From contig JAHBTW010000006.1 of assembly GCA_019638385.1 (NCBI GenBank), forward strand, positions 186,001 through 250,000: a stretch of DNA of 64,000 nucleotides. The letters run 5' to 3'. Under the pieces are notes generated by a model, which saw only the letters and a list, made by a program, of their open reading frames with translations, was not told where the DNA came from and made no database searches. A program made the translations under genes and the position numbers. Source of the DNA: Saprospiraceae bacterium (GTDB lineage: Bacteria; Bacteroidota; Bacteroidia; Chitinophagales; Saprospiraceae). Shown one piece after another: positions 18,786 to 27,148 of this stretch. Within the stretch, counting starts at the first letter, position 1; each line of letters opens with the position of its first letter.

Positions 18786-19229
18786 TCAAGAAACGAGTGA
18801 TAAATTGTAGTTGTGGATGAAAAATTTCAGATATAATTCATGCATGACCTCGGACTTTGAAAATGACAATGTACAACGAACAAACCTACAAATCCTTTGC
18901 CGCAAGGTGTTATTCCAGCGTTCCACATGGTTGGTCTGACCAGAGTCTTTGCCGACACTTTGATGCTGCGCATTTTGCAATACCTTCTCATAAATTGCGT
19001 AAAAGTCACTATAAATCATTGATTTACGATATTCCTCCGGAACCAGTTCCCATAATGTCTGACAGCGCTCCTCGTCACGGTTTCCCATCACCCAGGATAC
19101 AACTTGTCGGGTTCGACGACACAGCGCTACCCAAATCCAACATTTGTTGGCCTTGCAAGACACGAAACTCCAAAGCTCATCCAGTTCTAAAGTATCCCCT
19201 TCTTCATAGGGTACCAGTGTTTCTGTCAC
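18786..19229 (-). CDS. insB: IS1-family transposase, InsB part (DDE catalytic)
   Basis: 147 residues from a GTG that overlaps the insA stop (GTGA). ELDELWSFVSCKANKCWIW and the NHVERWNNTLRQRICRFVR segment are hallmarks of IS1 InsB, with the catalytic acidic residues in LDELW, YSDFYAIY and VERWNN. A -1 shift on the nine-A run would join it to InsA as ...KKKSESLPDVTETLV..., so the active transposase is probably the fusion. The frame is intact, so the element may still move. Confidence 0.88.
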   Translation of the reverse strand: MTETLVPYEEGDTLELDELWSFVSCKANKCWIWVALCRRTRQVVSWVMGNRDEERCQTLWELVPEEYRKSMIYSDFYAIYEKVLQNAQHQSVGKDSGQTNHVERWNNTLRQRICRFVRCTLSFSKSEVMHELYLKFFIHNYNLSLVS

Positions 19230-19498
19230 GTCGGGTAGCGACTCTGATTTTTTTTTATCCAGTTCAGTGCACTTTGATGAGATACGCCGAATATACGGGC
19301 CGGCCCACGGGCGCTTGACCGTTCCTGCGCTGCCCGCAACAACGCCTCTTTCGTCTCCTCAGATGGAAGGAGGCTTTGAAATACTCCGCCAAATCCGCAA
19401 TCTTTGCACTTGTATTTAGGATTGCCTACGCCATTGCTACCATTCTTGACTATGTTCTCAGACTGGCACTTTTTACAGATCTTGTTCTCGGTTACCAT
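19226..19498 (-). CDS. insA: IS1-family InsA (zinc-finger/HTH DNA-binding protein)
   Basis: 90 residues from the ATG at 19498; a longer frame from 19522 adds an unlikely leader. Two CxxC pairs (ICKKCQSENIV and YKCKDCGFGG) form the zinc finger at the N-terminus, followed by a helix-turn-helix (ARIFGVSHQSALNWIKK). InsA binds the inverted repeats and, in IS1, represses transposition; shifting frame at the A-run gives the transposase. Contained wholly in the IS element. Confidence 0.88.
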   Translation of the reverse strand: MVTENKICKKCQSENIVKNGSNGVGNPKYKCKDCGFGGVFQSLLPSEETKEALLRAAQERSSARGPARIFGVSHQSALNWIKKNQSRYPT

Positions 19499-19540
19499 TT
19501 TTTCGGCAAAGATACAATTCACTCATCGATTGACACTGCC

Positions 19541-19646
19541 AGATCAAAAGGTTCTCTCCTTTTAGGAGATTAATAGTGTAGCCGTCACCGTAAAATGCCC
19601 GGTAGTTTGAGATTTCAATCTTCGTGATTCTATTGTACTGTTTCAT
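19541..19646 (-). pseudogene. start of a RecF/SMC-like ATPase, cut off by IS1
   Basis: From the ATG at 19646 the frame encodes 35 residues containing ITKIEISNYRAFYGDGYTI and then KGENLLI. In AAA_15/RecF-like ATPases this is the opening strand pair immediately before the Walker A loop (usually ENLLIYGENGSGKSS). The IS1 end begins at the next codon, so the P-loop and everything after it are missing, and the DNA on the far side of the element does not continue the gene. Such ATPases often belong to anti-phage or retron-like systems, but no partner remains here. Confidence 0.7.
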
Positions 19647-19770
19647 GGGCTGTAATGGACTCTGTTCGTTCAATATACTGCGATCTTCAGGTCGTGTGCA
19701 AACGCCTGCTACTCTCCCCCCTCTATTATTTTTATCTCCTCCACGGTTTTCATAAAAAACAACCCCTCCC

Positions 19771-20391
19771 TCACCCCAGCAACGCATTCCCCGCAAAAAA
19801 CAACACTAAGTATATCCACAGCCCGTCGAGGAAATGCCAGTACAGGCTGAGCAGCCGCAGTTTGAGTTTTTTCTCCGGGTCGGAAAAATACACCAATACG
19901 CTCACCGGTTCCTTCATGCGCTTGCGGGCGGCTTCGATGAAGGCGCCGAGGAAGGGCAGGCCGGCAATGACGTGGGCAAAGTGCAGGCCGGAGAGCACGT
20001 ACAGGTAAGCGGCGGAATTGTCGGTTTGCAAAAAGACATTGTCGCGGAACAACTGCCACCAGCCGATGCTTTGGGCCACCAGAAAAACCAGCGACAAAGC
20101 GACCGTCCACCACAGCATCTGCTGATAGCGCAGGGTGTCGTCGTTGCGGTAGGCGCGCTTGGCGCCCGTGATGGTTGCGCTGCCGCCGAGCAGTATGAGG
20201 GTGTTGAAAAGAAATATCCAGGGCAGGCGAATGGGCGGCAGATCGTTTTGCACCCGATTGTAAACGAAGCCCGCTGTGAGACTGAGAAACAGCACGCTGA
20301 TGCCCAGCAGGATCAATGTGAGCAACACATTGTACGGGTGAAAGGCAAAGAATTGATATTCATTGTACTCTTGCTGTTCGGGAGATTCCAT
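19771..20391 (-). CDS. heme-copper cytochrome oxidase subunit III
   Basis: 206 residues with five hydrophobic membrane spans, the five-helix form of subunit III. HPYNVLLTLILLGISVLFLSL, LFNTLILLGGSATITGAKRAY and SGLHFAHVIAGLPFLGAFIEAARK are conserved helices, and the C-terminal SLYWHFLDGLWIYLVLFF is the family's most recognisable segment. It supports the catalytic subunit of the proton-pumping terminal oxidase in the inner membrane. Subunits I and II are not in the window, so this is a separately located or extra subunit III gene. Confidence 0.9.
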   Translation of the reverse strand: MESPEQQEYNEYQFFAFHPYNVLLTLILLGISVLFLSLTAGFVYNRVQNDLPPIRLPWIFLFNTLILLGGSATITGAKRAYRNDDTLRYQQMLWWTVALSLVFLVAQSIGWWQLFRDNVFLQTDNSAAYLYVLSGLHFAHVIAGLPFLGAFIEAARKRMKEPVSVLVYFSDPEKKLKLRLLSLYWHFLDGLWIYLVLFFAGNALLG

Positions 20392-20435
20392 CGCACTATC
20401 CGTTTAAGTGTATATTTGTCGGCGTTTTGACTTAG

Positions 20436-20516
20436 CTGCGAGCTACGAGCTACGAGTGCCTGTGTAACTCGCAGCTCGCAGCTCACAGCTCACAGCTCGC
20501 AGCTCGCAGCTCGCAG
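20436..20516. repeat. heptanucleotide repeat cluster (3 inverted + 7 direct units)
   Basis: Positions 20436-20456 hold CTGCGAG and two CTACGAG, i.e. the unit in reverse orientation. Positions 20468-20516 hold seven units in the forward orientation (CTCGCAG or CTCACAG). The two parts can fold into a hairpin. The array lies between the divergent subunit III gene and the zinc-ribbon gene, 64 bases before the latter's ATG. Confidence 0.85.
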
Positions 20517-20579
20517 CTATTCAGCACTTGCAGGTTAAACGCGAGTGCCCGATTTTGGTTGTAATCGTTTTTTACTGTT

Positions 20580-21401
20580 ATGAGCAACTGTGTATCCTGT
20601 CGTCGTACCCTGCCTGCCGGCGCCCGTTTCTGCCCTTTTTGCGGAGCAGAGCAGCCGGTGGAGTTGTTGTTTAACATCAACCCCGACAGCGCACAACTCG
20701 AACAGGACATCGCCGAACTGTACTTCCCCGCGCTCAAACAGCGCATCGCCGACATGCTGGGACCGATGGAGCCGCAGCCATTTCTCGAGCGGGTATATTC
20801 CTCCGGTTTCCGCGATCTGGTACAACGCCGCACCCAACAGGCCGCCCAACAGATTAACACCCGCCACTTCAACAACGCTCAGCTCAACGCCTTCCTCGAA
20901 GACCTGCTCGAAGACCTGCTCGATTTTTTTCTCATCCGGCATTGTGCCGATTTATATGATTTTTCTTTCCCGCAAGCCATCCTGGCCTGGCAGCAGTACA
21001 CGCCCAATCGGGAAGAACTGTACCAAATGGTGCTGGATTATTTAGACATCGAAAGCGAGGAAATGCCGCTGTACGCCGACCTCCTGCGCATGTCGAAAGA
21101 GCAAATGCGCAACGCGGGCAAGTTTTTTCTCTCCCCGGAGCGCGAGGAACGCATCTTCGTCATCGGCGATCTGAGCGTGCTCGGCTCCTGCCGCGAAGGC
21201 TTTGCCCTCACCGATGCCGCCCTGTACTGGAAAGCGCCCCTGCAAACGGCCCGCCGCGTGCTCTATACCGAATTGGACTCAATTAAACGCGAAGACGATT
21301 GGCTGCTCATCAACGGCCATTTTTTCAACGCCGGCCTCGGCCTCAACCTCAAAATCTTTTTGCTGCTGAAGAAGATGAAGCGGGTTGGGCGCGGGGCTTG
21401 A
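20580..21401 (+). CDS. zinc-ribbon protein of unknown function
   Basis: 273 residues. The N-terminus has two CxxC pairs (CVSCRRTL and FCPFCGAEQP) forming a zinc ribbon within the first 25 residues. The rest is mostly helical and acidic without a known domain, with LLEDLLDFFLIRH and EERIFVIGDLSVLGSCREGFALTD. There is no signal peptide or membrane span, so it is probably cytosolic. The start is fixed by the zinc ribbon immediately after the ATG. Convergent with the DUF5723 gene, 8 bases apart. A TATATTTG box at 20411-20418 would give a leader containing the heptamer array. Confidence 0.7.
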   Translation: MSNCVSCRRTLPAGARFCPFCGAEQPVELLFNINPDSAQLEQDIAELYFPALKQRIADMLGPMEPQPFLERVYSSGFRDLVQRRTQQAAQQINTRHFNNAQLNAFLEDLLEDLLDFFLIRHCADLYDFSFPQAILAWQQYTPNREELYQMVLDYLDIESEEMPLYADLLRMSKEQMRNAGKFFLSPEREERIFVIGDLSVLGSCREGFALTDAALYWKAPLQTARRVLYTELDSIKREDDWLLINGHFFNAGLGLNLKIFLLLKKMKRVGRGA

Positions 21402-21409
21402 GAATTCCC

Positions 21410-22732
21410 CTACACTTTCCCAAACAACAAATTAAGGCCGATGCGCAGATTGGCGCTGTTGCTGCTTTTTTGCAGGAATACGCTCACGAGGTTGTCGGTA
21501 GCGGCGACCAACTGCACCGGGCCGACTTGCAGGGCCGTGTGTGCGCCGATGTTGTCGAAGCGGCGGTTGCGCATGCCGTAGGAGCCGCCGATGCTCCACC
21601 AGGGCTTCACCTGAGCGGTGGCGCTGAACGCGACGGCGGGAAATGATTCGCCCCGGTATTGTTCGGTATAAAACACGCCGCCGAGGCGCAGTTTTTCGGT
21701 CAGCAGCCAGGAAGCGCTGAGGTAAAAGCGCGGCGAAAGCCGCGTGCTGTATGCGGCGAACCCCTCCACAGGCTGGTAGATGCTTTCCAAAGAGTCGAGT
21801 ACGGAACCCACCGTGGTGGAGTCGTCGAGGATGCTTTCTGCGATGTCTAAGCCGCTGTATTCATAGATGCCCTGCAGGCGGTAGTTGCGGGCATTGTCTT
21901 TCCAGTTGATGGCGCCGATATCGAGCACGCTGGCGGCGATGTCGAATTTTTCAAACCGCCACACAGCGCCGATGTCGAATGCGTAGCCGGTGTTGGAGCC
22001 GAATATTTGATCGGCGGCAAACTGTCCGAAGCGGAAATCTACCTCCGGTTCGCGGAAGCCCTGATAGTCAATGCTACCGGTTACGTTGACCTGCCAATCG
22101 GCGTCGAGCGTCAGTTCGTAGGCTTCCTCGTCGGTATTGAGATTCAGGCGGGTGCGCGGCGTGGAGATGTCGGCCAGGCCGCTGAGCAATTTGGCGCGCC
22201 CGCCGATGGTGAGTTGTTTGGTCACTTGATAGGCCGCCCCTACGGAGAGTTCGCTGAAGCCGAAGAGTTGCATATCTGACCCGAAGTCGACCTCCTGCCC
22301 GATGAACTGCGCATTGCCTTGCCAGATCAATTGAGGCAGGGTTTTGGGGTAGTTCAAAAACGCATTGAAGCGAACGGAGTGCGCCGCGCTGAGGCTCAGC
22401 TTGCCCAATCGCAGGCCGAGGCTCAGGGTTTCGATTTCGGTGTTCTCGCGGATGAGGTTGAACTCGTCCAATTGTGAAATGCCCTTGTCAATGTCGAGTA
22501 CGCGGCGCCCCTCGGCATCTTTACTCACGATCTCATTGTATTTCAACCCGGTAATGAGTAGGTTGGAATACGCGCCCGGCAGCCCGATGGTGAGTTTATG
22601 GTCGGAAAACAGCGCCGGATTGGAGCGGTTCGATTGCCACACGCCACGCAGGAGGTGGGTGTTGAGTTCCTGCTGTGCCATGGTCGCGCCGGTCAGGCAG
22701 CAAAGGGCAAAGAGTAAAAATGTTTTTTTCAT
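21410..22732 (-). CDS. DUF5723 family outer-membrane beta-barrel protein
   Basis: 440 residues with a signal peptide (about 19 residues, ending TMAQ). The mature protein starts ELNTHLLRGVWQSNRSNPAL, the typical opening of DUF5723, and consists of alternating amphipathic strands with many glycines (LSVGAAYQVTKQLTIGGRAKLLSG, GGSYGMRNRRFDNIGAH), ending in a beta signal-like LRIGLNLLFGKV. Predicted outer-membrane barrel related to the PorV/FadL-like group; function unknown. Confidence 0.8.
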   Translation of the reverse strand: MKKTFLLFALCCLTGATMAQQELNTHLLRGVWQSNRSNPALFSDHKLTIGLPGAYSNLLITGLKYNEIVSKDAEGRRVLDIDKGISQLDEFNLIRENTEIETLSLGLRLGKLSLSAAHSVRFNAFLNYPKTLPQLIWQGNAQFIGQEVDFGSDMQLFGFSELSVGAAYQVTKQLTIGGRAKLLSGLADISTPRTRLNLNTDEEAYELTLDADWQVNVTGSIDYQGFREPEVDFRFGQFAADQIFGSNTGYAFDIGAVWRFEKFDIAASVLDIGAINWKDNARNYRLQGIYEYSGLDIAESILDDSTTVGSVLDSLESIYQPVEGFAAYSTRLSPRFYLSASWLLTEKLRLGGVFYTEQYRGESFPAVAFSATAQVKPWWSIGGSYGMRNRRFDNIGAHTALQVGPVQLVAATDNLVSVFLQKSSNSANLRIGLNLLFGKV

Positions 22733-22918
22733 GTTTTAAAGTTGTGTTTTATCCGCCGAAGCTCCACAGGAGTCGTCAAAATGCACAATGGTCAATTTTC
22801 AATTTTTAATGTACAAGTGTACAGCGTCGGAGAAATTGGTCATTGAACCTTGAACATCGGTCATTGAACATTTCACTACCTTGACTTCGCTCGGTGCAGC
22901 GCTCTATGCCCTCTGCTT

Positions 22919-23818
22919 TCACTCCTCCTCCTCCAGCCCGTCATCTTCTCCCACCTTGGCCTTCATCGGGTAGCGCAGATTTTTATAATTTTTCAGCACT
23001 ATTTTGACAGAGCCGACCGATACCGGGCTTTCGATCATCAGCGGCATACGGTTCTCGTCATCGGTAGCCCATATCGTCATGCGGGCATCTTTTTTAAACA
23101 CATATCCTTCGATGACCTCCGGGCTGAATTTCACGGTATTGAATCGGCCCATTCCCTTTATCTTTTTGTTCTCCTCTTTGCCCTGATAGCTCACCTTAAG
23201 CGGCCATTCTTCTTTGTCTATAAAAATATTGATCGGAAAATTCTGGCCGGCTTTCATGTTTTTAAAATCCAGATTTCGGGCGTAATATACGATAGATAAT
23301 ATATCGTGTACGCAAGGATTCACGGTGTAGTCGGTGGTGGTGGCTACGTCTTTGGTTTTGCCGCGCAGAGAAGTGGCTTTACTCATGCCGCGGTCGAAAC
23401 TGACCTCATCGTAGAGGCGGTATTTGCCTTCCTGCACATCTCGGATGGAGACGCGGGGCAACAAGGTCTTCTTGTCAACGTAGGTATCGTATTTGTCACG
23501 CACTTTAAAAAACCAATCGTAGGATTTGTAAGTACTGCCGTGCGCAGAGAGATGGTATTCGCCGTTCACTTCGCGTACCCGGAACGTAACCTCGCCGGCA
23601 GAGAGCCACACGAAATTCCAGTTGTAAAAAACCTTGTAGGTGAGTTCTTCGCCGGAGCGAAATACCGTGTTGCGGGTTTCGCACTGATTATTGACAGTAA
23701 TTTGAAGATTTTCCTGGGCGGAGGAGCTGATTGTCTGCCGGTTTGCCGGGAAATCAAAGGCGGTCGAGAGGGTCAGAAGAGCGATCGAAACGCTTATTTG
23801 CCAGGTTCTTATTTTCAT
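22919..23818 (-). CDS. DUF3108 domain-containing secreted protein
   Basis: 299 residues from the ATG at 23818 (a longer frame from 23866 adds 16 unlikely residues before the signal peptide MKIRTWQISVSIALLTLSTA). FRSGEELTYKVFYNWNFVWLSAGEVTF is the diagnostic DUF3108 opening, followed by SYDWFFKVRDKYDTYVD and VHDILSIVYYARNLDF. The C-terminus is acidic (EEEE). The start lies 65 bases inside the preceding flippase-like gene on the same strand, so the two are translationally linked. DUF3108 proteins are exported and of unknown function. Confidence 0.85.
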   Translation of the reverse strand: MKIRTWQISVSIALLTLSTAFDFPANRQTISSSAQENLQITVNNQCETRNTVFRSGEELTYKVFYNWNFVWLSAGEVTFRVREVNGEYHLSAHGSTYKSYDWFFKVRDKYDTYVDKKTLLPRVSIRDVQEGKYRLYDEVSFDRGMSKATSLRGKTKDVATTTDYTVNPCVHDILSIVYYARNLDFKNMKAGQNFPINIFIDKEEWPLKVSYQGKEENKKIKGMGRFNTVKFSPEVIEGYVFKKDARMTIWATDDENRMPLMIESPVSVGSVKIVLKNYKNLRYPMKAKVGEDDGLEEEE

Positions 23819-24845
23819 TTTTCCAAAATTTGGCGAGGTTGGTTTGGAGGATAAACAACGCCCCAACTAACGAGGGCAGGCTCAGATTTAGTATAAAAAG
23901 CGAGTAGACTGCAGCCAATACGGCCCCGGTATCGGGCGAAAACCGACCCCAAACGGCCAGCGCCAATTCCCCCCGCGCGAGCAGCGCGGCTAAGGGCGGC
24001 AGGGGCAGGCTCGTTTGTGCCAGAAAGATCGCGGCAATGCCCGCAGCCGCTTCGCCGGGGGGCACGGCAATGCCGAAAAAACGCAGCAATAAGTAGTATT
24101 GAAAACAATACACCACATACCGCAGCGCGGCCCAGCCGAGGGCTGCCATTATAGTTTTGTTATCGTACCGGCGCAGCGCCACGAGGCGGCGCATCCAGCG
24201 GCTGCGCGTTTTGAGGCCGGGTATCCGGCGCACGGCCAAGGCCGCCAACCTCACATTGAACAAAGCAAACAATAACACGGCCGCCAGCCCCAATCCCAGC
24301 ATGAGAAAGCTCTTGAGCAGCAAGGGTTCTACCTCCGTGATGCTGCTCGCTACCGCGTAGGCGCCGAGCACGCCGCCGGTGAGCAGCACAATCCATTGGC
24401 AAAAACTACCGAGCAGCGAAGACACCACCACGCCCCAGGCCGCTCCGGGTTCCATTGAAAGGATGCGCCCCCCGTATTCGCCTATCCGGTTGGGGGTGAA
24501 CAGCGACACCGCCACGCCCGACAGCACCGCCGCATAAGCCCGCCAAAACGGCACGGTGGCGTAGGCCCGCAAAAAACATTGCCATTTGAGGGTTTCCAAA
24601 GCCCAGTTGATCGAAATGAACGCCGCAGCAGCTACCAGCCAATGCGCTCGCGACCGGAAGCGCTCCGGGTCCCACAATCGCTGCCAGTCAAATGCTTCTA
24701 TGCCGGTCGTTGCATGGCGGTACAGCATCCAGCCGAGCAGCACGGCAAAGGCTGTTTTGAAAATTATATTCAGTGCGCGTTTCGCGCCTGTACTCAAGTG
24801 TATTTTTATTCTATCTTGCAAGCGGTTATAACATTCATACTGCAA
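23754..24845 (-). CDS. lysylphosphatidylglycerol synthetase/flippase-like membrane protein (UPF0104)
   Basis: 363 residues with six to eight hydrophobic spans. SLFTPNRIGEYGGRILSME and QTSLPLPPLAALLARGELAL are the two most conserved segments of the UPF0104/AglD-like family. Members include the flippase half of MprF and glycosyl-lipid-related proteins; the substrate is unknown here. No ATG opens the frame: the track begins at a TTG (24845), with other TTG codons at 24821 and 24797, so the start is uncertain. Divergent from ruvC with only about 10 bases between them, so the two must share overlapping control DNA. Confidence 0.8.
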   Translation of the reverse strand: MQYECYNRLQDRIKIHLSTGAKRALNIIFKTAFAVLLGWMLYRHATTGIEAFDWQRLWDPERFRSRAHWLVAAAAFISINWALETLKWQCFLRAYATVPFWRAYAAVLSGVAVSLFTPNRIGEYGGRILSMEPGAAWGVVVSSLLGSFCQWIVLLTGGVLGAYAVASSITEVEPLLLKSFLMLGLGLAAVLLFALFNVRLAALAVRRIPGLKTRSRWMRRLVALRRYDNKTIMAALGWAALRYVVYCFQYYLLLRFFGIAVPPGEAAAGIAAIFLAQTSLPLPPLAALLARGELALAVWGRFSPDTGAVLAAVYSLFILNLSLPSLVGALFILQTNLAKFWKNENKNLANKRFDRSSDPLDRL

Positions 24846-24855
24846 TACTACGACA

Positions 24856-25425
24856 TTGAAATCGCAAACTCCTTACCGGATTCTGGGCGTTGACCCCGGC
24901 ACCACCGTTCTCGGCTACGCCATACTCGAAGTGCAGGATAAAACGCTCTCCGTGATACATCTCGGCGCACTCCATTTCAAAAGCACCGATGAACACCAGC
25001 ACCGCTTAGAACGCATCTTTGTGCAGTTGCAGGAAATCATCGCCCAGTACGCGCCCCGCGAAATGGCCATTGAGGCGCCGTTTTTCGGCAAAAACGTGCA
25101 GTCCATGCTCAAGCTCGGTCGTGCTCAGGGCGTGGCCATTGCCGCCGCCATGACCAAAGGCGTGCCCATCACGGAGTATTCGCCCAAAAAAATAAAACAA
25201 GCCGTGGCCGGCAACGGCAACGCTGCCAAAGAGCAGGTGTCGGCCATGCTCGCCACTACGCTCAAGATCAATCTGGACGACCAAATCCTCGACGCCACCG
25301 ACGCGCTCGCCGCTGCCGTGTGCCACTACTACACGTCGCGCAACAGCGTGCCCGGCGCCAAAAGCGGAAAAAGCGGCTGGGGCGCCTTCGTAACGGAAAA
25401 TCCCGGCAGGGTGAAGAAAGGGTAG
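24856..25425 (+). CDS. ruvC: Holliday junction resolvase RuvC
   Basis: 189 residues. RuvC cuts Holliday junctions symmetrically with RuvAB after strand exchange. The acidic catalytic residues are seen in GVDPGTTVLGYA (first Asp), MAIEAPFFGKNVQSMLKLG (Glu) and ILDATDALAAAVCHYY (last Asp pair). The first codon is TTG (MKSQTPYRILGVDPG). A short Gly/Lys-rich tail follows the core. ruvA and ruvB are not nearby, as is common in this phylum. Confidence 0.95.
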   Translation: MKSQTPYRILGVDPGTTVLGYAILEVQDKTLSVIHLGALHFKSTDEHQHRLERIFVQLQEIIAQYAPREMAIEAPFFGKNVQSMLKLGRAQGVAIAAAMTKGVPITEYSPKKIKQAVAGNGNAAKEQVSAMLATTLKINLDDQILDATDALAAAVCHYYTSRNSVPGAKSGKSGWGAFVTENPGRVKKG

Positions 25426-25534
25426 GGCGGTTGTGGGTTGTGGGTTCGAGTGGGCGCGGTCGGTTGTGAGTTTCATGTGTTGCTGCCTGTGTTCTCCGCC
25501 TGCGCACTCCCCGCCTTCGGCGGCCCCACCCATG

Positions 25535-25576
25535 CTCTCTGCCCTACGCCCTCTCCTCTATGCCCTATGCTCTATG
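25535..25576 (+). repeat. heptanucleotide tandem repeat (6 units) upstream of the PLP decarboxylase
   Basis: Six consecutive units: CTCTCTG, CCCTACG, CCCTCTC, CTCTATG, CCCTATG, CTCTATG. They end 25 bases before the ATG at 25602. Shorter versions of the same unit occur at 22902-22915 and 61624-61644. Confidence 0.7.
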
Positions 25577-25601
25577 CAAATTCCCGTTCAAAAATTGAGC
25601 A

Positions 25602-27020
25602 ATGAATCAATTAGAAAAAGCCTACGATCCGGAAACCTTTCGCCGGCAAGGTCATGCTGTAGTGGATATGCTGGCCGACTATCTGGCCGATTCCTTTAGT
25701 CCGACACCGGCACTTCCGGTTATCCCCTGGCGCACGCCGGAGGAGCAACTTCGCCATTGGCAGGATGACTTGGCCACCCCTTCTGATGCTGACCCGCTCG
25801 CATTGCTGCAATCGGTGTTGGAAGAAAGTATCCATTTGCACCAACCGCGTTTCATGGGGCATCAGGTGTGTCCGCCGGCGCCGCTTTCGGCTTTGGCCGG
25901 ACTGCTCGGCGGGCTGCTCAACAACGGCATGGCCGTGTATGAAATGGGCGGCCCGGCTACGGCGATGGAACGCATTGTAGTGGAAACCGTGGCCCGGCAT
26001 CTGGGCTTCGGGGCAGCCGCTGACGGCGTGCTCACCTCCGGCGGCACCCTGGCCAATCTCACGGCCTTGCTCGCTGCCCGCAGCCGTCTCGCCGATGTGT
26101 GGCAGGACGGCCATCGCCGCTCTATGGCGCTCATGGTGTCGGAAGAGGCGCATTACTGCGTGGACCGCGCGGCGCGCATCATGGGCTGGGGAGGGCAGGG
26201 CATTATCAAAGTGCCGGTGGATGCGCAGTACCGGATGCGAACCGAGTGTTTAGAACCGCTTTTCACAGAAGCGCAGTCGAATGGCATAACAGTCATTGTG
26301 GTCGTGGGTAGCGCGTGCAGTACTTCCACCGGTTCTTTCGACGACCTGGCCGCCATCGGCGCGTTTTGCACCCGGCACGACCTGTGGTTTCATGTGGACG
26401 GCGCGCACGGCGCTGCGTCGGCTTTTAGTACAAAATACAGGCATCTGCTCAACGGTATAGAAACGGCCGACAGCGTGGCGCTCGATTTCCACAAAATGCT
26501 GATGACCCCCGCGCTCACTACGGCATTGGTGTTCCGGGAGGGCCGCGACAGCTACCGCACCTTCAGTCAGCATGCGCAGTACCTGTTCAGCGAGCAGGAA
26601 CCGGAGTGGTACAACATCGCCAAGCGCAGCTTTGAATGCACCAAGCTGATGATGAGTGTAAAGGTTTTTATCCTGTTGCGCACCTACGGGGTGAAATTGT
26701 TTGCCGAGTATGTGGATCGTGTGATAGACAACGGCAAGATTTTCGCCGAACTGCTGCACGAACGCCCCTGCTGGGAAACGGCGATAGCGCCGCAGTGCAA
26801 CATCGTTTGTTTTCGGTATCTGCCGGAGGGCGTCGACGAAGCGGAAACCGATGCCGTCAATCGCCGCATTCGCGAGACGCTGCTCGAAGACGGCCGGTTC
26901 TACATTGTACAAACCACCCTCAAAGGCCGCCTCTGGCTCCGTGTGACGCTCGTAAATCCCTTTACTACCGCACGGGAAATGACCGAATTGTTAGAATGTT
27001 GCGAAGGCTGGGGGAGGTGA
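25602..27020 (+). CDS. group II PLP-dependent amino-acid decarboxylase
   Basis: 472 residues related to aromatic-L-amino-acid, glutamate and 2,4-diaminobutyrate decarboxylases. The N-terminal region (YDPETFRRQGHAVVDMLADYL) is the dimer clamp. FHVDGAHGAASAF holds the PLP-pyridine Asp, and SVALDFHKMLMTP the Schiff-base lysine. SEEAHYCVDRAARIMGWG contains the ring-stacking histidine. Substrate (diaminobutyrate, aromatic amino acid or other) cannot be fixed by sequence alone. A weak terminator follows. Confidence 0.88.
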   Translation: MNQLEKAYDPETFRRQGHAVVDMLADYLADSFSPTPALPVIPWRTPEEQLRHWQDDLATPSDADPLALLQSVLEESIHLHQPRFMGHQVCPPAPLSALAGLLGGLLNNGMAVYEMGGPATAMERIVVETVARHLGFGAAADGVLTSGGTLANLTALLAARSRLADVWQDGHRRSMALMVSEEAHYCVDRAARIMGWGGQGIIKVPVDAQYRMRTECLEPLFTEAQSNGITVIVVVGSACSTSTGSFDDLAAIGAFCTRHDLWFHVDGAHGAASAFSTKYRHLLNGIETADSVALDFHKMLMTPALTTALVFREGRDSYRTFSQHAQYLFSEQEPEWYNIAKRSFECTKLMMSVKVFILLRTYGVKLFAEYVDRVIDNGKIFAELLHERPCWETAIAPQCNIVCFRYLPEGVDEAETDAVNRRIRETLLEDGRFYIVQTTLKGRLWLRVTLVNPFTTAREMTELLECCEGWGR

Positions 27021-27035
27021 AAATTGACGCCAATT

Positions 27036-27060
27036 AGCACCCGGTTGAGCGGGCTTTTTG
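27036..27060 (+). terminator. Probable terminator after the decarboxylase gene
   Basis: A short stem with CCCG (27040-27043) and CGGG (27050-27053), extended by AG/CT with a two-base bulge, is followed by five T. Weaker than the others in the window. Confidence 0.5.
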
Positions 27061-27073
27061 TACTCGTTTGCTA

Positions 27074-27081
27074 TATATTTG
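27074..27081 (+). promoter_or_regulatory. -7 promoter element (TATATTTG) upstream of the T9SS propeller gene
   Basis: TATATTTG matches TAnnTTTG. The spacing to a -33 TTTG (27057-27060) is only 13 bases, so only the -7 half is convincing. The gene starts at 27149. Confidence 0.35.
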
Positions 27082-27148
27082 CATTTTAATGAATTGCGCG
27101 GTCATTTAATTTAAGTGGAATAATACAAATCACAACACCCTTTTACAG

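Larger units (their letters stand above)
18779..19540 (-). mobile_element. IS1-family insertion sequence, 762 bp
   Basis: The ends are imperfect 22-base inverted repeats: GGTAGTGTCAAG...CGAGTGA at 18779-18800 and the complement of GGCAGTGTCAAT...TGAGTGA at 19519-19540. Length is close to that of IS1 (768 bp) and the element holds the insA/insB pair. A run of nine T (A on the coding strand) at 19248-19256 sits in the right place for the -1 frameshift that makes the IS1 transposase. No 8-9 base target duplication is visible, so one flank has probably been rearranged since insertion. The right flank is the interrupted ATPase gene. Confidence 0.88.

Noticed and set aside
20436..20516. CRISPR-like array
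   Set aside because: The units are 7 bases in direct tandem with no spacers, so it is a simple repeat, not a CRISPR.
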